From Lacticaseibacillus mingshuiensis (GTDB lineage Bacteria > Bacillota > Bacilli > Lactobacillales > Lactobacillaceae): a stretch of 38,485 nt of DNA. Location of the stretch: NCBI RefSeq assembly GCF_016861785.1, contig NZ_BOLS01000022.1:1-38485 (forward strand), given 5' to 3'. The stretch's first letter is position 1. The number at the start of each line of letters is the position of its first letter. Position numbers and translations under genes: made by a program. Under the pieces are notes generated by a model. It did not search any database and had not been told where the DNA came from. It worked only from the letters and a program-made list of their open reading frames with translations. Of the stretch, positions 16,688 to 25,854 are shown piece by piece.

Positions 16688-17299
16688 ATGAAATTCAATC
16701 CAAACAGCTCATTTTTCCGGGCGATGGGCACCCTTGTCTCGTTTGTCGCCGTTAATTTCGTTTTCATCATCACCTGCCTGCCGGTCTTCACGATCGGCGC
16801 GGGGCTGGCTGCGATGCAACGGACGATGATGCAATACATCGATCAAAGCGGGTTATCGCTGACCCGAAGCTACCTGAAAAATTTCAAGTCTAGCTTCAAG
16901 CTCGGCACCACCACTTGGCTCACGGTCCTAGCCTTGGCAGCCGTGTTCATCTTCAACGTCAACTTCTGGCGCGGTCTTGATGATTGGTTTGCCACGCCTG
17001 TGATGGTCTTGATGATCATTGCGACGGGCGTCTTGCTGTTGATCTGCCAAGTGCTGTTTCCGCTGGTCGGCACCTTTGCCAACACCTACAAGCAAACGTT
17101 CAAGAACGCTGCGCTTTTGGTGTTGCCAGAACTGCCGAAAGTGTTGCTACTTGCCGTGATCGACGTTCTTGCCGCGTTGCTGTTCATCTTCACATCGTTT
17201 GGCCGGGTCACGTTCGTCCTCTTCGGCTTTGCCTTTTGGCTTTATCTCAAAGCCTTCGTGGACAAAAAGCTGTTGGCCGACTATTCGGACCAGGTCTAG
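16688..17299 (+). CDS. YesL-like DUF624 membrane protein
   Basis: A 203-residue protein with about five hydrophobic segments, beginning with the family's typical NPNSSFFRAMGTL stretch and CLPVFTIGAG after the first segment. DUF624/YesL proteins are regularly encoded next to LplABC/YteP-YtcP oligosaccharide transporters in Firmicutes, but their molecular role is not established; a link to assembly or regulation of the transporter is often supposed. AGGTGGG lies upstream of the start. It is the only + strand gene within the glycoside block and is divergent from the ABC operon. No terminator is evident after it, apart from structured sequence at 17399-17432. Confidence 0.85.
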   Translation: MKFNPNSSFFRAMGTLVSFVAVNFVFIITCLPVFTIGAGLAAMQRTMMQYIDQSGLSLTRSYLKNFKSSFKLGTTTWLTVLALAAVFIFNVNFWRGLDDWFATPVMVLMIIATGVLLLICQVLFPLVGTFANTYKQTFKNAALLVLPELPKVLLLAVIDVLAALLFIFTSFGRVTFVLFGFAFWLYLKAFVDKKLLADYSDQV

Positions 17300-17380
17300 G
17301 CGACCGGTGAAAACGCTTCAACGTGGTTAGTATAAAACAAGTGTGTCTATTTGTAAACTTAATTTACGAACCAATAATTA

Positions 17381-20068
17381 TTATTTTGAACCAGCCGGCG
17401 CCGCAGTCAGTGTTAACACTGAAACTGCGGCGTTTGTTGTCACCTGCAAAATCTGATCGGTCATCCCGCCCAGCGCAAAAACAAGCGGTTGTTCGCAGGT
17501 GGCGGCGTCAAATGCTTGCGTTTCGTGTTGGCCATCGCCGCGTGTCAATGTTAATTGGCCGCGACCAGACGCCAGCACTGTCACGACAAGGTCCCCATTT
17601 TCGGCGGTCAGATGGCGGTATGTCAGGGACCCTTCCTTACTCAACGAAACGACCTCATATTGGCCGCCCGCACTCGTCAACTCGGCCCCCGTTGCGTCAT
17701 CAAACGCGCCGGCGCGCAGCGGGAATGCATCGAGGTCATAAGTGGCGGGTGCGGCCCCGTCGATGGTCACAGGCAGCGTTTGTTGCGGCTGGCCGCTGGC
17801 AAAACCGACTGCCAGCTGATAGGTGCCGCGCGGAAAATAGAAGCCCTGGGCCTTGGCGTCATACCAGCGGTAGTCGGCAAGATCCGCCGTCAGCGTGACC
17901 AGCTGGGTGCTGTGCGCGGCGACGGTAGTTTTTTCAAAGGCGATCAACTGCTGGCGATTCGGCAAGTCCTGAAGGGCCGTGGCCACCAGATAGACCTGCG
18001 GCGTTTCCGTCACAGGATGGTCTTCCCGATTTTCCAGCACCAGGTCGATCGTCAGGTGCTGGCCCTGTTGATCGACCGAAGCATTTTGCAGCGCCACCTC
18101 ACCGTATGTCAGGCCAAAGCCAAACGGATATTGGACGGTTGCGGGCGCCGCAAATTGATAGGTGCGCCGCGTTTTTTCAATGTCGTACTCGCGCATGCTT
18201 GGCATCTGCCAGGTGTGGTTGTACCACGTCTGGCTGAGCTTGCCGGTTGGGGCGACATCCCCGACCAGCACCTTGGCCAGCGCCGCGCCCAGGGACTGCC
18301 CAGCATACCCGACTTCAAGCAGTGCCTGCGCTGGCAGCGTGTCGACCACAAATGAGTACCCCGTGATGAGCACGCCGACCACCGGCTTGCCAAGCTCAGC
18401 GACGCGGTCAAACAACGCGCGCTGGGCGGCCGGCAACTCAAGATCCGTGCGATCCTCGGTTTCCCGGGCGATCACCAGGGGATGGTTGCCCCCTGCGATC
18501 ACGATCTTCGTGCAATCGCCGGCCGCCGCGGCCACCCGCTCGGCCCCATTTTCCGTGATCGAGACGGTGCCGACGCGTGGGCCGCGTCCGCCGGCTTCCA
18601 TCGCATTGCGGTCGCTGGCGCGAAAATCATGGTCCACGGCGTAAAGCGCGCCATCAGCCGTCAACACGAACGCCTCCCGCACGACCCAGTCATAGACCTC
18701 TGTCTTGTGCAGGCACAATTGGCCAGCTTCATCAAACTGCAGGTAGCGGCCACTGTCGGTATCGCGCAAAAAGACGAGGTCGCCTTGCCACCGCTCGATC
18801 TCGTAGGTCAATTGGGTAAGGTCAGGCGTCGCGGTTGCTGGCACTTCGGCTTGAACGGCGAGGGTCGCGTGGTCATTTGAATCGACATAGGTGACGCGCG
18901 CCCCCAGCCGCTTTTGCAGCCCGTCGCGCAGGGTCTCGCGGTTCATCGGCAACGTCGCGTACCAGTCGCGCACAAACCGGTCCGCAGCTGGCCCCGTCAG
19001 CAGCACCCGGTCGGCGTCCGTTAATGGCAGGGTCGCCGTCTCGTTTTTCAGCAAAACGGTGCCGGCTGCCGTGACTTCCTGCACGAGGTCATCCGCTGCC
19101 TGGGTCCCGATGTCCGCATTGCCCAGCCCAGCATATGGATCGGTGGATTCATCCAGCTGGCCGAGTCTGGCGCGAACGGTCAGCGTGTTGGTGATCGCCG
19201 TGGTGAGCTCGGCTTCCGTGATCAGCCCGCGGATCAGGGCCTGTTTTGCCGCTTCTTCCACCTTGCCCGGATCGTCGACAAAACAATCCATCCCCTTGTG
19301 CAGCGCATCGGCCACGGCATGGGGGTAATCGCCAAAGTATTTGTAATCCTCGATATTCAGCGTCAGAGCGGACCCGTCTGTGACGATCGTGCCATCCATG
19401 CCCCACTGACCCTTGACCGTGTGCGCCAGCTCCGGCGATTGCATCATCGGGATGCCATTGACGCCGTTGTAGCCGGTCATCATCGACTGCGCATGGTGAT
19501 CGCGAAACGCGAATTTGAACACCTTCAGGTAATACTCGTGCTTCATCCGCGGGGTGACGGAATTCGACTCACTGCCGCGCTTGGCCTCGGTATTATTGGC
19601 AAAAAAATGCTTCGGCGCCGCGGCCACCCGCAGCGTTTTGGCGTCTCCCTGCAGCCCATCGATATAGCCGCCTGCCACTGCGCCAGTTAAAAACGGGTCC
19701 TCGCCGTAGCCTTCCTCATTGCGGCCCCACCGCGGATCGCGCTCAAGGTCGACAGTTGGCGCCCATGGCATCAGGCGACTTTTCCGGCCGGTGGTGTTGT
19801 ACAGGGCGCGGGCCTCGGCCGAGACCACGGTGCCGACGCGCTTCAACAGCGCCGGGTCAAAGGTCTGCGACAAGGTCAACGGAATCGGAAAACTCGTGGT
19901 GTGATAGGTCTCACGGTCCACGATGCCATGCGCGGCTTCTCCGCCAATGTGAAATTCACGCAGGCCCAGGCGCGGCACCGCCTTTTGCGTGGTCGAAAGC
20001 AGCCCGATCTTTTCGCTCACCGAAAGCTGGGCGGCAAGGTGCTGGGCTAATTGACGTGCATTTGTCAT
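17381..20068 (-). CDS. GH3 beta-glucosidase/beta-xylosidase with inserted domain
   Basis: An 895-residue GH3 enzyme, no signal peptide. The nucleophile is Asp231 in IVTDGSAL; the acid/base is probably Glu536 in ARETEDR-x-DLELP. The order is TIM barrel (about 30-310), alpha/beta sandwich (about 335-660) and a fibronectin-III-like domain (about 690-780), plus roughly 100 extra C-terminal residues. The sandwich is interrupted at about 420-510 by a segment with FLRDTDSGRYLQFD and FVLTADGALYAVDH, which looks like beta-trefoil/fascin-type repeats; the common insertion at this place is PA14. It should cleave beta-1,4-glucose (or beta-xylose) from oligosaccharide ends. Its ATG overlaps the GH43 stop (ATGA). 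GH3 specificity cannot be settled from sequence. Confidence 0.87.
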   Translation of the reverse strand: MTNARQLAQHLAAQLSVSEKIGLLSTTQKAVPRLGLREFHIGGEAAHGIVDRETYHTTSFPIPLTLSQTFDPALLKRVGTVVSAEARALYNTTGRKSRLMPWAPTVDLERDPRWGRNEEGYGEDPFLTGAVAGGYIDGLQGDAKTLRVAAAPKHFFANNTEAKRGSESNSVTPRMKHEYYLKVFKFAFRDHHAQSMMTGYNGVNGIPMMQSPELAHTVKGQWGMDGTIVTDGSALTLNIEDYKYFGDYPHAVADALHKGMDCFVDDPGKVEEAAKQALIRGLITEAELTTAITNTLTVRARLGQLDESTDPYAGLGNADIGTQAADDLVQEVTAAGTVLLKNETATLPLTDADRVLLTGPAADRFVRDWYATLPMNRETLRDGLQKRLGARVTYVDSNDHATLAVQAEVPATATPDLTQLTYEIERWQGDLVFLRDTDSGRYLQFDEAGQLCLHKTEVYDWVVREAFVLTADGALYAVDHDFRASDRNAMEAGGRGPRVGTVSITENGAERVAAAAGDCTKIVIAGGNHPLVIARETEDRTDLELPAAQRALFDRVAELGKPVVGVLITGYSFVVDTLPAQALLEVGYAGQSLGAALAKVLVGDVAPTGKLSQTWYNHTWQMPSMREYDIEKTRRTYQFAAPATVQYPFGFGLTYGEVALQNASVDQQGQHLTIDLVLENREDHPVTETPQVYLVATALQDLPNRQQLIAFEKTTVAAHSTQLVTLTADLADYRWYDAKAQGFYFPRGTYQLAVGFASGQPQQTLPVTIDGAAPATYDLDAFPLRAGAFDDATGAELTSAGGQYEVVSLSKEGSLTYRHLTAENGDLVVTVLASGRGQLTLTRGDGQHETQAFDAATCEQPLVFALGGMTDQILQVTTNAAVSVLTLTAAPAGSK
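17399..17432. other. Strong hairpin inside the 3' end of the GH3 gene
   Basis: CGCCGCAGT-x2-CAGTG pairs perfectly with CACTG-ACTGCGGCG around a TTAA loop, within the last 18 codons of the GH3 gene. No T-tract follows directly, but it could protect the mRNA 3' end or, on the + strand, stop transcripts from the DUF624 gene. The gap 17300-17380 has no gene; it is AT-rich and holds a cre-like GTGAAAACGCTTCAA at 17307-17321 of doubtful use, as it lies between convergent genes. Confidence 0.5.
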
Positions 20069-21570
20069 TTCTCTGCCTCCATCAACTGATAGGAAAAATC
20101 ACTGAGTTCATTCCACGCCGGCGCCTCGCCATGGCTTTCGGTGAATAGCGCCAGCATCACGCCGGTAAAATTCACCGCGACCTCAGACGACAAGAACTGC
20201 GCCGCCGCCTCGCCGAGGTCAAACTGCTGGCCCCCGGCACTCACGTAAAAGGCATACTGATAGTTTGTCGTGCGGACCCCAAGCGTCACCGGCCCCGCTG
20301 GCAACGTGAGCTGATGATCGAGCGTCACCGCGGGCCCAATGCGCAACCGCCGCGCCGCATGCGCCTGCCTATTTTCCGGCCAGACCACGACATCATAGTG
20401 CTGATCATTTTCCATGTACGCGGCGAGCCCCACCAAATTGTGCGGCTTGGCGATTGTCACATGAACATCCAAGTTGAACTGGTCCTGCCGCAGCATTAAC
20501 GCCGTCGGGGACCCGCTTGTTTCCTCCAGAGTCAGGCCGTTGGGGCGCAGCGCCACCCGATTTTCCCCAAAGGCGTAATTGGCCGGCTCGGGTTCGCGCA
20601 GGGTGACCCACTGCTGGCCCAGCGCCGTGTTGGCAAAACTCAGGTCCTGCGCAGGTGTCTGCGCGACCTCATTCAAGCCGGGCGCGGTCATTTCCAGCCG
20701 GGTCGTGCCGTGGTCGCCAGCCGTGAACCAGCCGTCGTCGTCAAACGCGACCGGCACCAAATACACCTCGCGGCCCAACGTGTGGTGCTGGATCCACTGA
20801 TCGAGCATGCGAAACGCAAGGTGCACGAGATACCAGTTGCCGTGGCCGTCATCGACGAGATCTGCATGGCCGCAGCCCTGAATCTGATAGCCGCCGAGAT
20901 CGCGGTTGGTCAAGACCGGGTTGCCCGAGAAATTTTCAAACGGCCCATTCGGCGTTTTGCCCCGCGCATAGACTAACATGTGCCCGTATTCGGTACCGCC
21001 TTCGCTGGCAATGAGGTAATACCAGTTCTCTTTTTTGTACAAATGCGGGCCTTCCAGATAACGCCCGCCAGCACCGGTCCAGATCACGGTGGCCGGGGTC
21101 AGCTTTTTGCCTGTCGCGATGTCGATCTCGCACTGGGTGATGCCATGCCGGCCCGCGTCGTCATCCCCGTTGCTCATGAAGTACGCCGTGCCATTTTCAA
21201 AATAAAGGGATGGGTCGATGCCACCTTGTTCGACGAAGATCGGGTCGCTCCACTCACCATGAATGTCATCGGTCCACACGTAAAAATTCCCGCCATGATT
21301 CACATTCGTGGTCACCATGTAAAACCGGCCGTTGTTGTAGCGCAAGGTCGGCGCATAAATACCGCCATGGGTGTTGGCCCCGTCGAGTTGAAGCTGACTC
21401 GGACGCGTCAGGACATGCCCGATCTGCGTCCAGTTGACCAGATCGGTGCTTTCAAACAACGGCACGCCGGGAAAAAAGTTGAACGAGCTCGTCACCAGAT
21501 AATAATGATCGCCGACCCGCACAACGCTTGGATCGGGATGAAACCCGGGAATCACAGGATTTTTATACAT
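20065..21570 (-). CDS. GH43 beta-xylosidase/alpha-L-arabinofuranosidase
   Basis: A 501-residue GH43 enzyme, cytoplasmic. The catalytic set is base Asp13 (GFHPDPSV), pKa modulator Asp119 (GGIDPSL) and acid Glu173 (YLEGPHLY). The five-bladed propeller covers about 1-300 and is followed by a concanavalin-like C-terminal beta-sandwich (GH43_C2) from about 315, the arrangement of subfamilies 11/12. Such enzymes release beta-xylose or alpha-arabinofuranose; in this setting either xylo-oligosaccharides or arabinosylated xyloglucan would fit. It is preceded by AGGAG, starts 9 bases after xylB, and its stop overlaps the GH3 start. Confidence 0.88.
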   Translation of the reverse strand: MYKNPVIPGFHPDPSVVRVGDHYYLVTSSFNFFPGVPLFESTDLVNWTQIGHVLTRPSQLQLDGANTHGGIYAPTLRYNNGRFYMVTTNVNHGGNFYVWTDDIHGEWSDPIFVEQGGIDPSLYFENGTAYFMSNGDDDAGRHGITQCEIDIATGKKLTPATVIWTGAGGRYLEGPHLYKKENWYYLIASEGGTEYGHMLVYARGKTPNGPFENFSGNPVLTNRDLGGYQIQGCGHADLVDDGHGNWYLVHLAFRMLDQWIQHHTLGREVYLVPVAFDDDGWFTAGDHGTTRLEMTAPGLNEVAQTPAQDLSFANTALGQQWVTLREPEPANYAFGENRVALRPNGLTLEETSGSPTALMLRQDQFNLDVHVTIAKPHNLVGLAAYMENDQHYDVVVWPENRQAHAARRLRIGPAVTLDHQLTLPAGPVTLGVRTTNYQYAFYVSAGGQQFDLGEAAAQFLSSEVAVNFTGVMLALFTESHGEAPAWNELSDFSYQLMEAEK

Positions 21571-21579
21571 GATTGTCTC

Positions 21580-23073
21580 CTATTGAAAATCGATCAGCCG
21601 CGCCGTCAGATCCTTGGTCGCGGGATACACGTCGCGGTAGCACTCATAGAGCTTCTGGTATTGCGCCACGGCTGCCGGATCCGGCTGATAGACCTGCTTG
21701 ACCTGCACGAACTGCGCCGCGCAGTCCTGAAGCGTCGCGAACCACCCGAGACCGACCGCCGCGAGCATCGCCGCACCAAGCCCCGGCCCCTGTTCGGAGG
21801 TCAGGCGCACGATCGGCGTGTTGAACACATCCGCCTGCATCTGAAGCCACAGTGGACTCTTCGCCCCGCCGCCGATCGAGACCAGCTGCTTGAAGGTCTT
21901 CCCATTGGCCGCATAGATCTCGAGGATATCGCGAAACGAGAACGTGATGCCTTCAAGCACCGCCCGGACAAAATCGGCCCGTGTCTGCTTGCTATCCACG
22001 CCAATGAAGCTTCCTCGGATCGTCGCGTCCGCATACGGGGTCCGTTCGCCGACAATATACGGGGTGAAAAGAAGCCCATGCGCGCCCGGAATGGAGGTGG
22101 CTGCGCTGTTCACAAACGGCGTGAAGTCCTCGTCCGGGGCAAAGGTGTGCTTGAACCAGCTCAAACTGTAGCCTGCCGCCAGCGTCACGCCCATCGAGTA
22201 AAAGGCGTTTGGCGCGGCATGATTGAACAGATGGAGCTGGCCGTGATAATCGGCCGTGGCATCCGGCTCATACGTCAAAACGACCCCGGATGTGCCGATA
22301 CTGCACATGGCCTGCTGCGGCTGCAGGACCCCGGCACCGATCGCCCCACAGGCATTATCGGCCCCGCCGCCAAACACCGCGGTGGCTGGTGCGAGCCCAC
22401 TGACCGCCGCATACGCTGGGGTGAGCGTGCCGACTTGCGCGGTCGCCTCAACTAATGGCGGGCATAGGCTCACGGGAATCCCAAACGCGTCGCAGATCGC
22501 CTGGCTCCATTTTTTGCCCGCCACATCCAGCATCACGGTGCCGGCCGCATCGGAGAGCTCCATTTCCAATTGGCCCGTCATGCGGTAGCGCACGTAATCC
22601 TTGGGCAGCACAAAGGCCGCGGCCTGGGCAAAGATCACCGGCTCATTTTCCTTGACCCACAGGAGTTTTGGTAAGGTGAACCCCTCCAGCGGGCGATTGC
22701 GCGTGATGGCCAAGAACTGCGCGCCTATTTTGGCCGTGATCTCAGCCGTTTGTGCGGTCGTGCGGGTATCATTCCACAAAATTGCTGGGCGCAGGACGTT
22801 TCCTTGAGCATCCAATAGCACCAGCCCGTGCATCTGGCCCGAATAGCTCAAGCCCTCAATGTCCGTGGGCGCGACATCCGTTTTCGCAAGTAATTCCTGA
22901 ATGGCCGCGGTGACGCCGCGCATCCAATCTTCTGGATCTTGCTCACTGTAGCCCGGCTTTGGCTGGGACAGTGGGTAAGGCTGGCTGGCCTGGGCCACCA
23001 CCGCGCCTTTTTGATCCACCAGAAGGACTTTGACGGCACTTGTGCCAAGGTCAACGCCGATCACATATTTCAT
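21580..23073 (-). CDS. xylB: Xylulokinase
   Basis: A 497-residue FGGY-family kinase that phosphorylates D-xylulose to xylulose 5-phosphate. Seen: [11 protein letters not shown] at the N-terminus (phosphate loop, Asp8), SGQMHG at 78-83 with the Met-His pair specific for xylulokinases, and catalytic Asp239 in [14 protein letters not shown]. The start at 23073 has GGAGG upstream; the 28 codons of open frame before it have no ribosome-binding site and overlap an intergenic hairpin. It follows xylA with a terminator-like hairpin between them, and GH43 is 9 bases downstream. Confidence 0.96.
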   Translation of the reverse strand: MKYVIGVDLGTSAVKVLLVDQKGAVVAQASQPYPLSQPKPGYSEQDPEDWMRGVTAAIQELLAKTDVAPTDIEGLSYSGQMHGLVLLDAQGNVLRPAILWNDTRTTAQTAEITAKIGAQFLAITRNRPLEGFTLPKLLWVKENEPVIFAQAAAFVLPKDYVRYRMTGQLEMELSDAAGTVMLDVAGKKWSQAICDAFGIPVSLCPPLVEATAQVGTLTPAYAAVSGLAPATAVFGGGADNACGAIGAGVLQPQQAMCSIGTSGVVLTYEPDATADYHGQLHLFNHAAPNAFYSMGVTLAAGYSLSWFKHTFAPDEDFTPFVNSAATSIPGAHGLLFTPYIVGERTPYADATIRGSFIGVDSKQTRADFVRAVLEGITFSFRDILEIYAANGKTFKQLVSIGGGAKSPLWLQMQADVFNTPIVRLTSEQGPGLGAAMLAAVGLGWFATLQDCAAQFVQVKQVYQPDPAAVAQYQKLYECYRDVYPATKDLTARLIDFQ

Positions 23074-23095
23074 GTTTTTCCTCCATCTAACATCT

Positions 23096-23163
23096 AAAAA
23101 AACGGCGCCTGCCTCTGCTGACGAGCCGCTTGCGCAGCCGGCGTCAGCGTCGTGCAAGCGCCG
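23096..23163 (-). terminator. Terminator-like attenuator between xylA and xylB
   Basis: On the reverse strand CGGCGC (23163-23158) pairs with GCGCCG (23108-23103), with an inner GCTGACG/CGTCAGC stem, followed by TTTTTTT (23102-23096). It lies 16 bases after the xylA stop and 23 bases before the xylB start. No separate xylB promoter is obvious, so partial read-through would lower xylB-GH43-GH3 expression relative to xylA. Confidence 0.65.
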
Positions 23164-23178
23164 CTAAGTGTTGATCGA

Positions 23179-24519
23179 TCAGTGCAAAGTCTCGATGATG
23201 TAATGATTCAGGGTGTCTTCAAGCTCTTCCCAGCGACCAGACTTGGTTGCTGCCCGCAATGCGGCTTGCGGCTTGTCGATCACGTAATCATTCAGGGAAG
23301 TGAAGGTCTCCTTGCCTGCTTCGATCGAGGCGCCGATGCCGCTATCATAGCTGCTGTAACGGTCCTGGATGAAGTCGTCAAAGACGCGATCTTCATGGAG
23401 CTTGACCGCCACCTTCAGACCAGCCGCAAAGCTGTCCATGCCCACGATATGCGCATAGAACATATCCTCAGGCGTGAAGGAGGAGCGGCGCGGCTTGGCA
23501 TCGAAGTTCAGGCCACCATGGTTGAGCCCGCCATTGGCCACCACTTCATACATCGCAAGGGTCGTGTCGTACAAATTGGTCGGGAACTGATCCAGATCCC
23601 AGCCGATCAGCTTATCGCCCTGGTTGGCATCCAAGGAGCCCAGCAGGCCAGCCGACCGTGCGACGCGAATCTCGTGTTGATAGGTATGGCCCGCCAAGTT
23701 GGCATGGTTGGCCTCGAGGTTCAGCTTGTAAATGCCATCCAGCCCATATTCCTTCATGAACGCGATGGTGGTCGCGGCATCGAAGTCGTATTGGTGCATC
23801 ATTGGCTCTTTTGGCTTTGGCTCGAGCAACAGCTGGCCCGTGTAGCCGATCTCTTTTGCGTAATCAGCCGCCATGTGGAAGAACTCGCCCAAATGGTCCT
23901 GCTCGCGCTTCATGTCGGTGTTCAGGAGGCTTTCGTACCCTTCACGGCCGCCCCAGAAGACATAGTTCTCAGCGCCGACTTTCTTGGCCGTGTCGAGCCC
24001 TTCCTTGACCTGGGCCGCGGCAAACGCAAACACATCCGCAAACGGACTGGACGCCGCCCCAGCAACAAACCGCGGATTGGTGAACATGTTTGCGGTATTC
24101 CAAAGGACCTTCATGTGCGACGTCTTTTGATAATCCACGAACATGTCCGTGATCGTCTCAATATTCTTGTTGGTCTCGCGCAGGGTATCCCCTTCTGGCG
24201 CGATATCGCGGTCATGGAAGCAGAAGAAGTCCACGCCGAGTTTGTCATAGAATTCAAAGGCCGCATCCACACGCGCCTTTGCCAGATCCATGCCGGTCAA
24301 GCCATCCCATGGGCGAATCGCGGTGCCGTCGCCGAAAATATCGTCGAGCTTCTGGCCAAATGTGTGCCAGTACGCAACGGAGAAGCGGAGCCAGTCGCGC
24401 ATCTTCTTGCCGCCGATCTCTTCATCGGCATTATAGTAGTGGAATCCAAACCCAGATCTGAGATCCTTGGTCCCTACATAAGGAATCTGGGTCACATCGG
24501 GAAAATAAGTCTTTGTCAT
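23179..24519 (-). CDS. xylA: Xylose isomerase
   Basis: A 446-residue class II xylose isomerase (family length about 440) that converts D-xylose to D-xylulose. The catalytic His102 and Asp105 are in FHDRD, the metal-ligand motif LLEPKPKEP lies near 231-239, and the WGGREGYE stretch is present. AGGAGG supports the start. It is the first gene of xylA-xylB-GH43-GH3, behind a promoter with overlapping cre and candidate XylR operator at 24554-24610. It uses the xylose freed by GH31 and GH43. Confidence 0.97.
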   Translation of the reverse strand: MTKTYFPDVTQIPYVGTKDLRSGFGFHYYNADEEIGGKKMRDWLRFSVAYWHTFGQKLDDIFGDGTAIRPWDGLTGMDLAKARVDAAFEFYDKLGVDFFCFHDRDIAPEGDTLRETNKNIETITDMFVDYQKTSHMKVLWNTANMFTNPRFVAGAASSPFADVFAFAAAQVKEGLDTAKKVGAENYVFWGGREGYESLLNTDMKREQDHLGEFFHMAADYAKEIGYTGQLLLEPKPKEPMMHQYDFDAATTIAFMKEYGLDGIYKLNLEANHANLAGHTYQHEIRVARSAGLLGSLDANQGDKLIGWDLDQFPTNLYDTTLAMYEVVANGGLNHGGLNFDAKPRRSSFTPEDMFYAHIVGMDSFAAGLKVAVKLHEDRVFDDFIQDRYSSYDSGIGASIEAGKETFTSLNDYVIDKPQAALRAATKSGRWEELEDTLNHYIIETLH

Positions 24520-24553
24520 CAGAGTGCCTCCTAAACGTCAGCCTTTTCGGTTG

Positions 24554-24579
24554 GTTTGTTTTGCTAACTTACTTCAAAC
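24554..24579. promoter_or_regulatory. Candidate XylR operator upstream of xylA
   Basis: GTTTG (24554-24558) and CAAAC (24575-24579) form an inverted repeat with 16 bases between, lying just downstream of the -10 region. ROK-type XylR operators in Firmicutes are spaced GTTT/AAAC inverted repeats of about 25 bases, which fits; the exact consensus match is not verified. Confidence 0.45.
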
Positions 24580-24581
24580 AT

Positions 24582-24610
24582 AGTTTAACGCTTTCATTTT
24601 GGTAAAACAA
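24582..24610 (-). promoter_or_regulatory. xylA promoter with overlapping cre site
   Basis: On the reverse strand TTGTTT (24610-24605) and TAAACT (24587-24582) have a 17-base spacer. A cre-like ATGAAAGCGTTAAAC (24596-24582; mismatches only in the last two positions) covers the spacer and -10, where CcpA would block RNA polymerase. The -35 lies in the T-tract of the upstream xylR terminator. Confidence 0.55.
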
Positions 24611-24650
24611 CACGGGGCAGGCAAAAAATCTGCCTACCCCGTCTTTTTTG
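24604..24650 (-). terminator. xylR terminator
   Basis: ACGGGG-x-AGGCA (24612-24623) pairs with TGCCT-x-CCCCGT (24631-24642). T-rich tracts lie on both sides (CTTTTTTG on the + strand, GTTGTTTT on the reverse strand), so it can act both ways. It begins 14 bases after the xylR stop. Confidence 0.8.
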
Positions 24651-24663
24651 TTGATATAGCGCG

Positions 24664-25815
24664 TTAAGCGAAGCTCAAACTGCCGGCTTCGACGTTCAAA
24701 AGCGTCTGAATGATCAGCGAGGCGCCGCCAAGCAAGGTCGCGTTGCGCACATCCTTGACCAAGATCACATCCGGATCTTCATCGGTGAGCCGCGGCATGT
24801 CCGCCTGAATCTTGGCAAATAGCTCCGGAATCGCCGCGACCAGCCCCGAGTTTAGGGCGATCAGCTGTGGCGCCATGGTGACGCCGACATTGTAGATCAC
24901 ATGCGCGATCGCAAAGCAGAAGCGGTCGAGCGCCTCGGTAACGAGCTTATCGCCGGCGCGGAACCGCTGCACGACATCCTGCCGCACCAGGTCGGCCTCG
25001 CCAGTATCGTGGCGCAGGCGTTCCATGATCGCATCTTCCGAGCACAGATTTTCGACCGTGTCGGGTTTACTATTGCCCAGGAAATGATTGTTGTAGACGA
25101 TGGTGTGCCCGATTTCCCCGGCCTCGCCGCGATTACCCGTGTACAGCTGGTTGTGCAAAATAATGCCGGCGCCGATGCCTTTATGAATGCTGACACAAAC
25201 AAGGTTGGCGACACTTTCCTTGGTGTCAAAATCGCGCTCATAAATGACGGAAAGATTCGCCTCATTTTCCAGGACGACCGGGACATGCGTGGCGTCCTGC
25301 AGCATCTTGGCGACGTCGAAGCGCTTGAAATCAAGCGTCGGCGTGTACACGACTTTATTTTCGTTGACGATGCCGTGGATGGACACCGCGATACCCAGTA
25401 GCGGCAGGCCATCGATCATATTATCCACATTTGCCATGTCGACGAGCATCGCCAACCGTTTTTCAACCGGCATGTCGGCGACTTGATAGCGCTCGACTGC
25501 CACGATGCTGCCGTCCATCTTATTGACCATCCGATCGATGTAGTCAAACCCGAGGTCAAAGACGATCACATACCCAAGATCTGCGTTGAACTGCAAGAGT
25601 GTCGGCTTGCGGCCGCCATTTTTTGTACTATCGCCCTGCCCAAGCTCAAGCAAATGCTGATGGGCGATCAGGTCGCCAACGATCTCCGAGACAGTGACCT
25701 TGTTCAGGCCCAGATTCTTGGAGACCTGACTACGAGAGATCGGCCCATGATTGAAGACCTGCTCCAACACGTGGCGCTCATTGAGCACGCGCAGGATGTT
25801 CTTGTTTGCAGCCAT
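24664..25815 (-). CDS. xylR: ROK family transcriptional repressor, XylR-like
   Basis: A 383-residue ROK repressor. A winged helix-turn-helix at about 24-52 (GPISRSQVSKNLGLNKVTVS) precedes the ROK sugar-binding domain, with GGRKPTLL linking them and the typical GEAGEIGHTIV near 233-243. The zinc cysteines are incomplete (NLCSEDAI replaces the CxCGxxGC stretch). Position next to xylA and overall form identify it as XylR, which releases xyl operators on binding xylose. GGAGGGG precedes the start; a good promoter is at 25855-25883. Confidence 0.9.
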   Translation of the reverse strand: MAANKNILRVLNERHVLEQVFNHGPISRSQVSKNLGLNKVTVSEIVGDLIAHQHLLELGQGDSTKNGGRKPTLLQFNADLGYVIVFDLGFDYIDRMVNKMDGSIVAVERYQVADMPVEKRLAMLVDMANVDNMIDGLPLLGIAVSIHGIVNENKVVYTPTLDFKRFDVAKMLQDATHVPVVLENEANLSVIYERDFDTKESVANLVCVSIHKGIGAGIILHNQLYTGNRGEAGEIGHTIVYNNHFLGNSKPDTVENLCSEDAIMERLRHDTGEADLVRQDVVQRFRAGDKLVTEALDRFCFAIAHVIYNVGVTMAPQLIALNSGLVAAIPELFAKIQADMPRLTDEDPDVILVKDVRNATLLGGASLIIQTLLNVEAGSLSFA

Positions 25816-25854
25816 CTCTACCCCTCCTTTTTGTTTGGACTACTAACGAACTAG

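Noticed and set aside
17307-17321. cre-like GTGAAAACGCTTCAA between DUF624 and GH3
   Set aside because: It lies between the 3' ends of convergent genes, where CcpA control of initiation makes no sense, and it has mismatches to the consensus; taken as chance.
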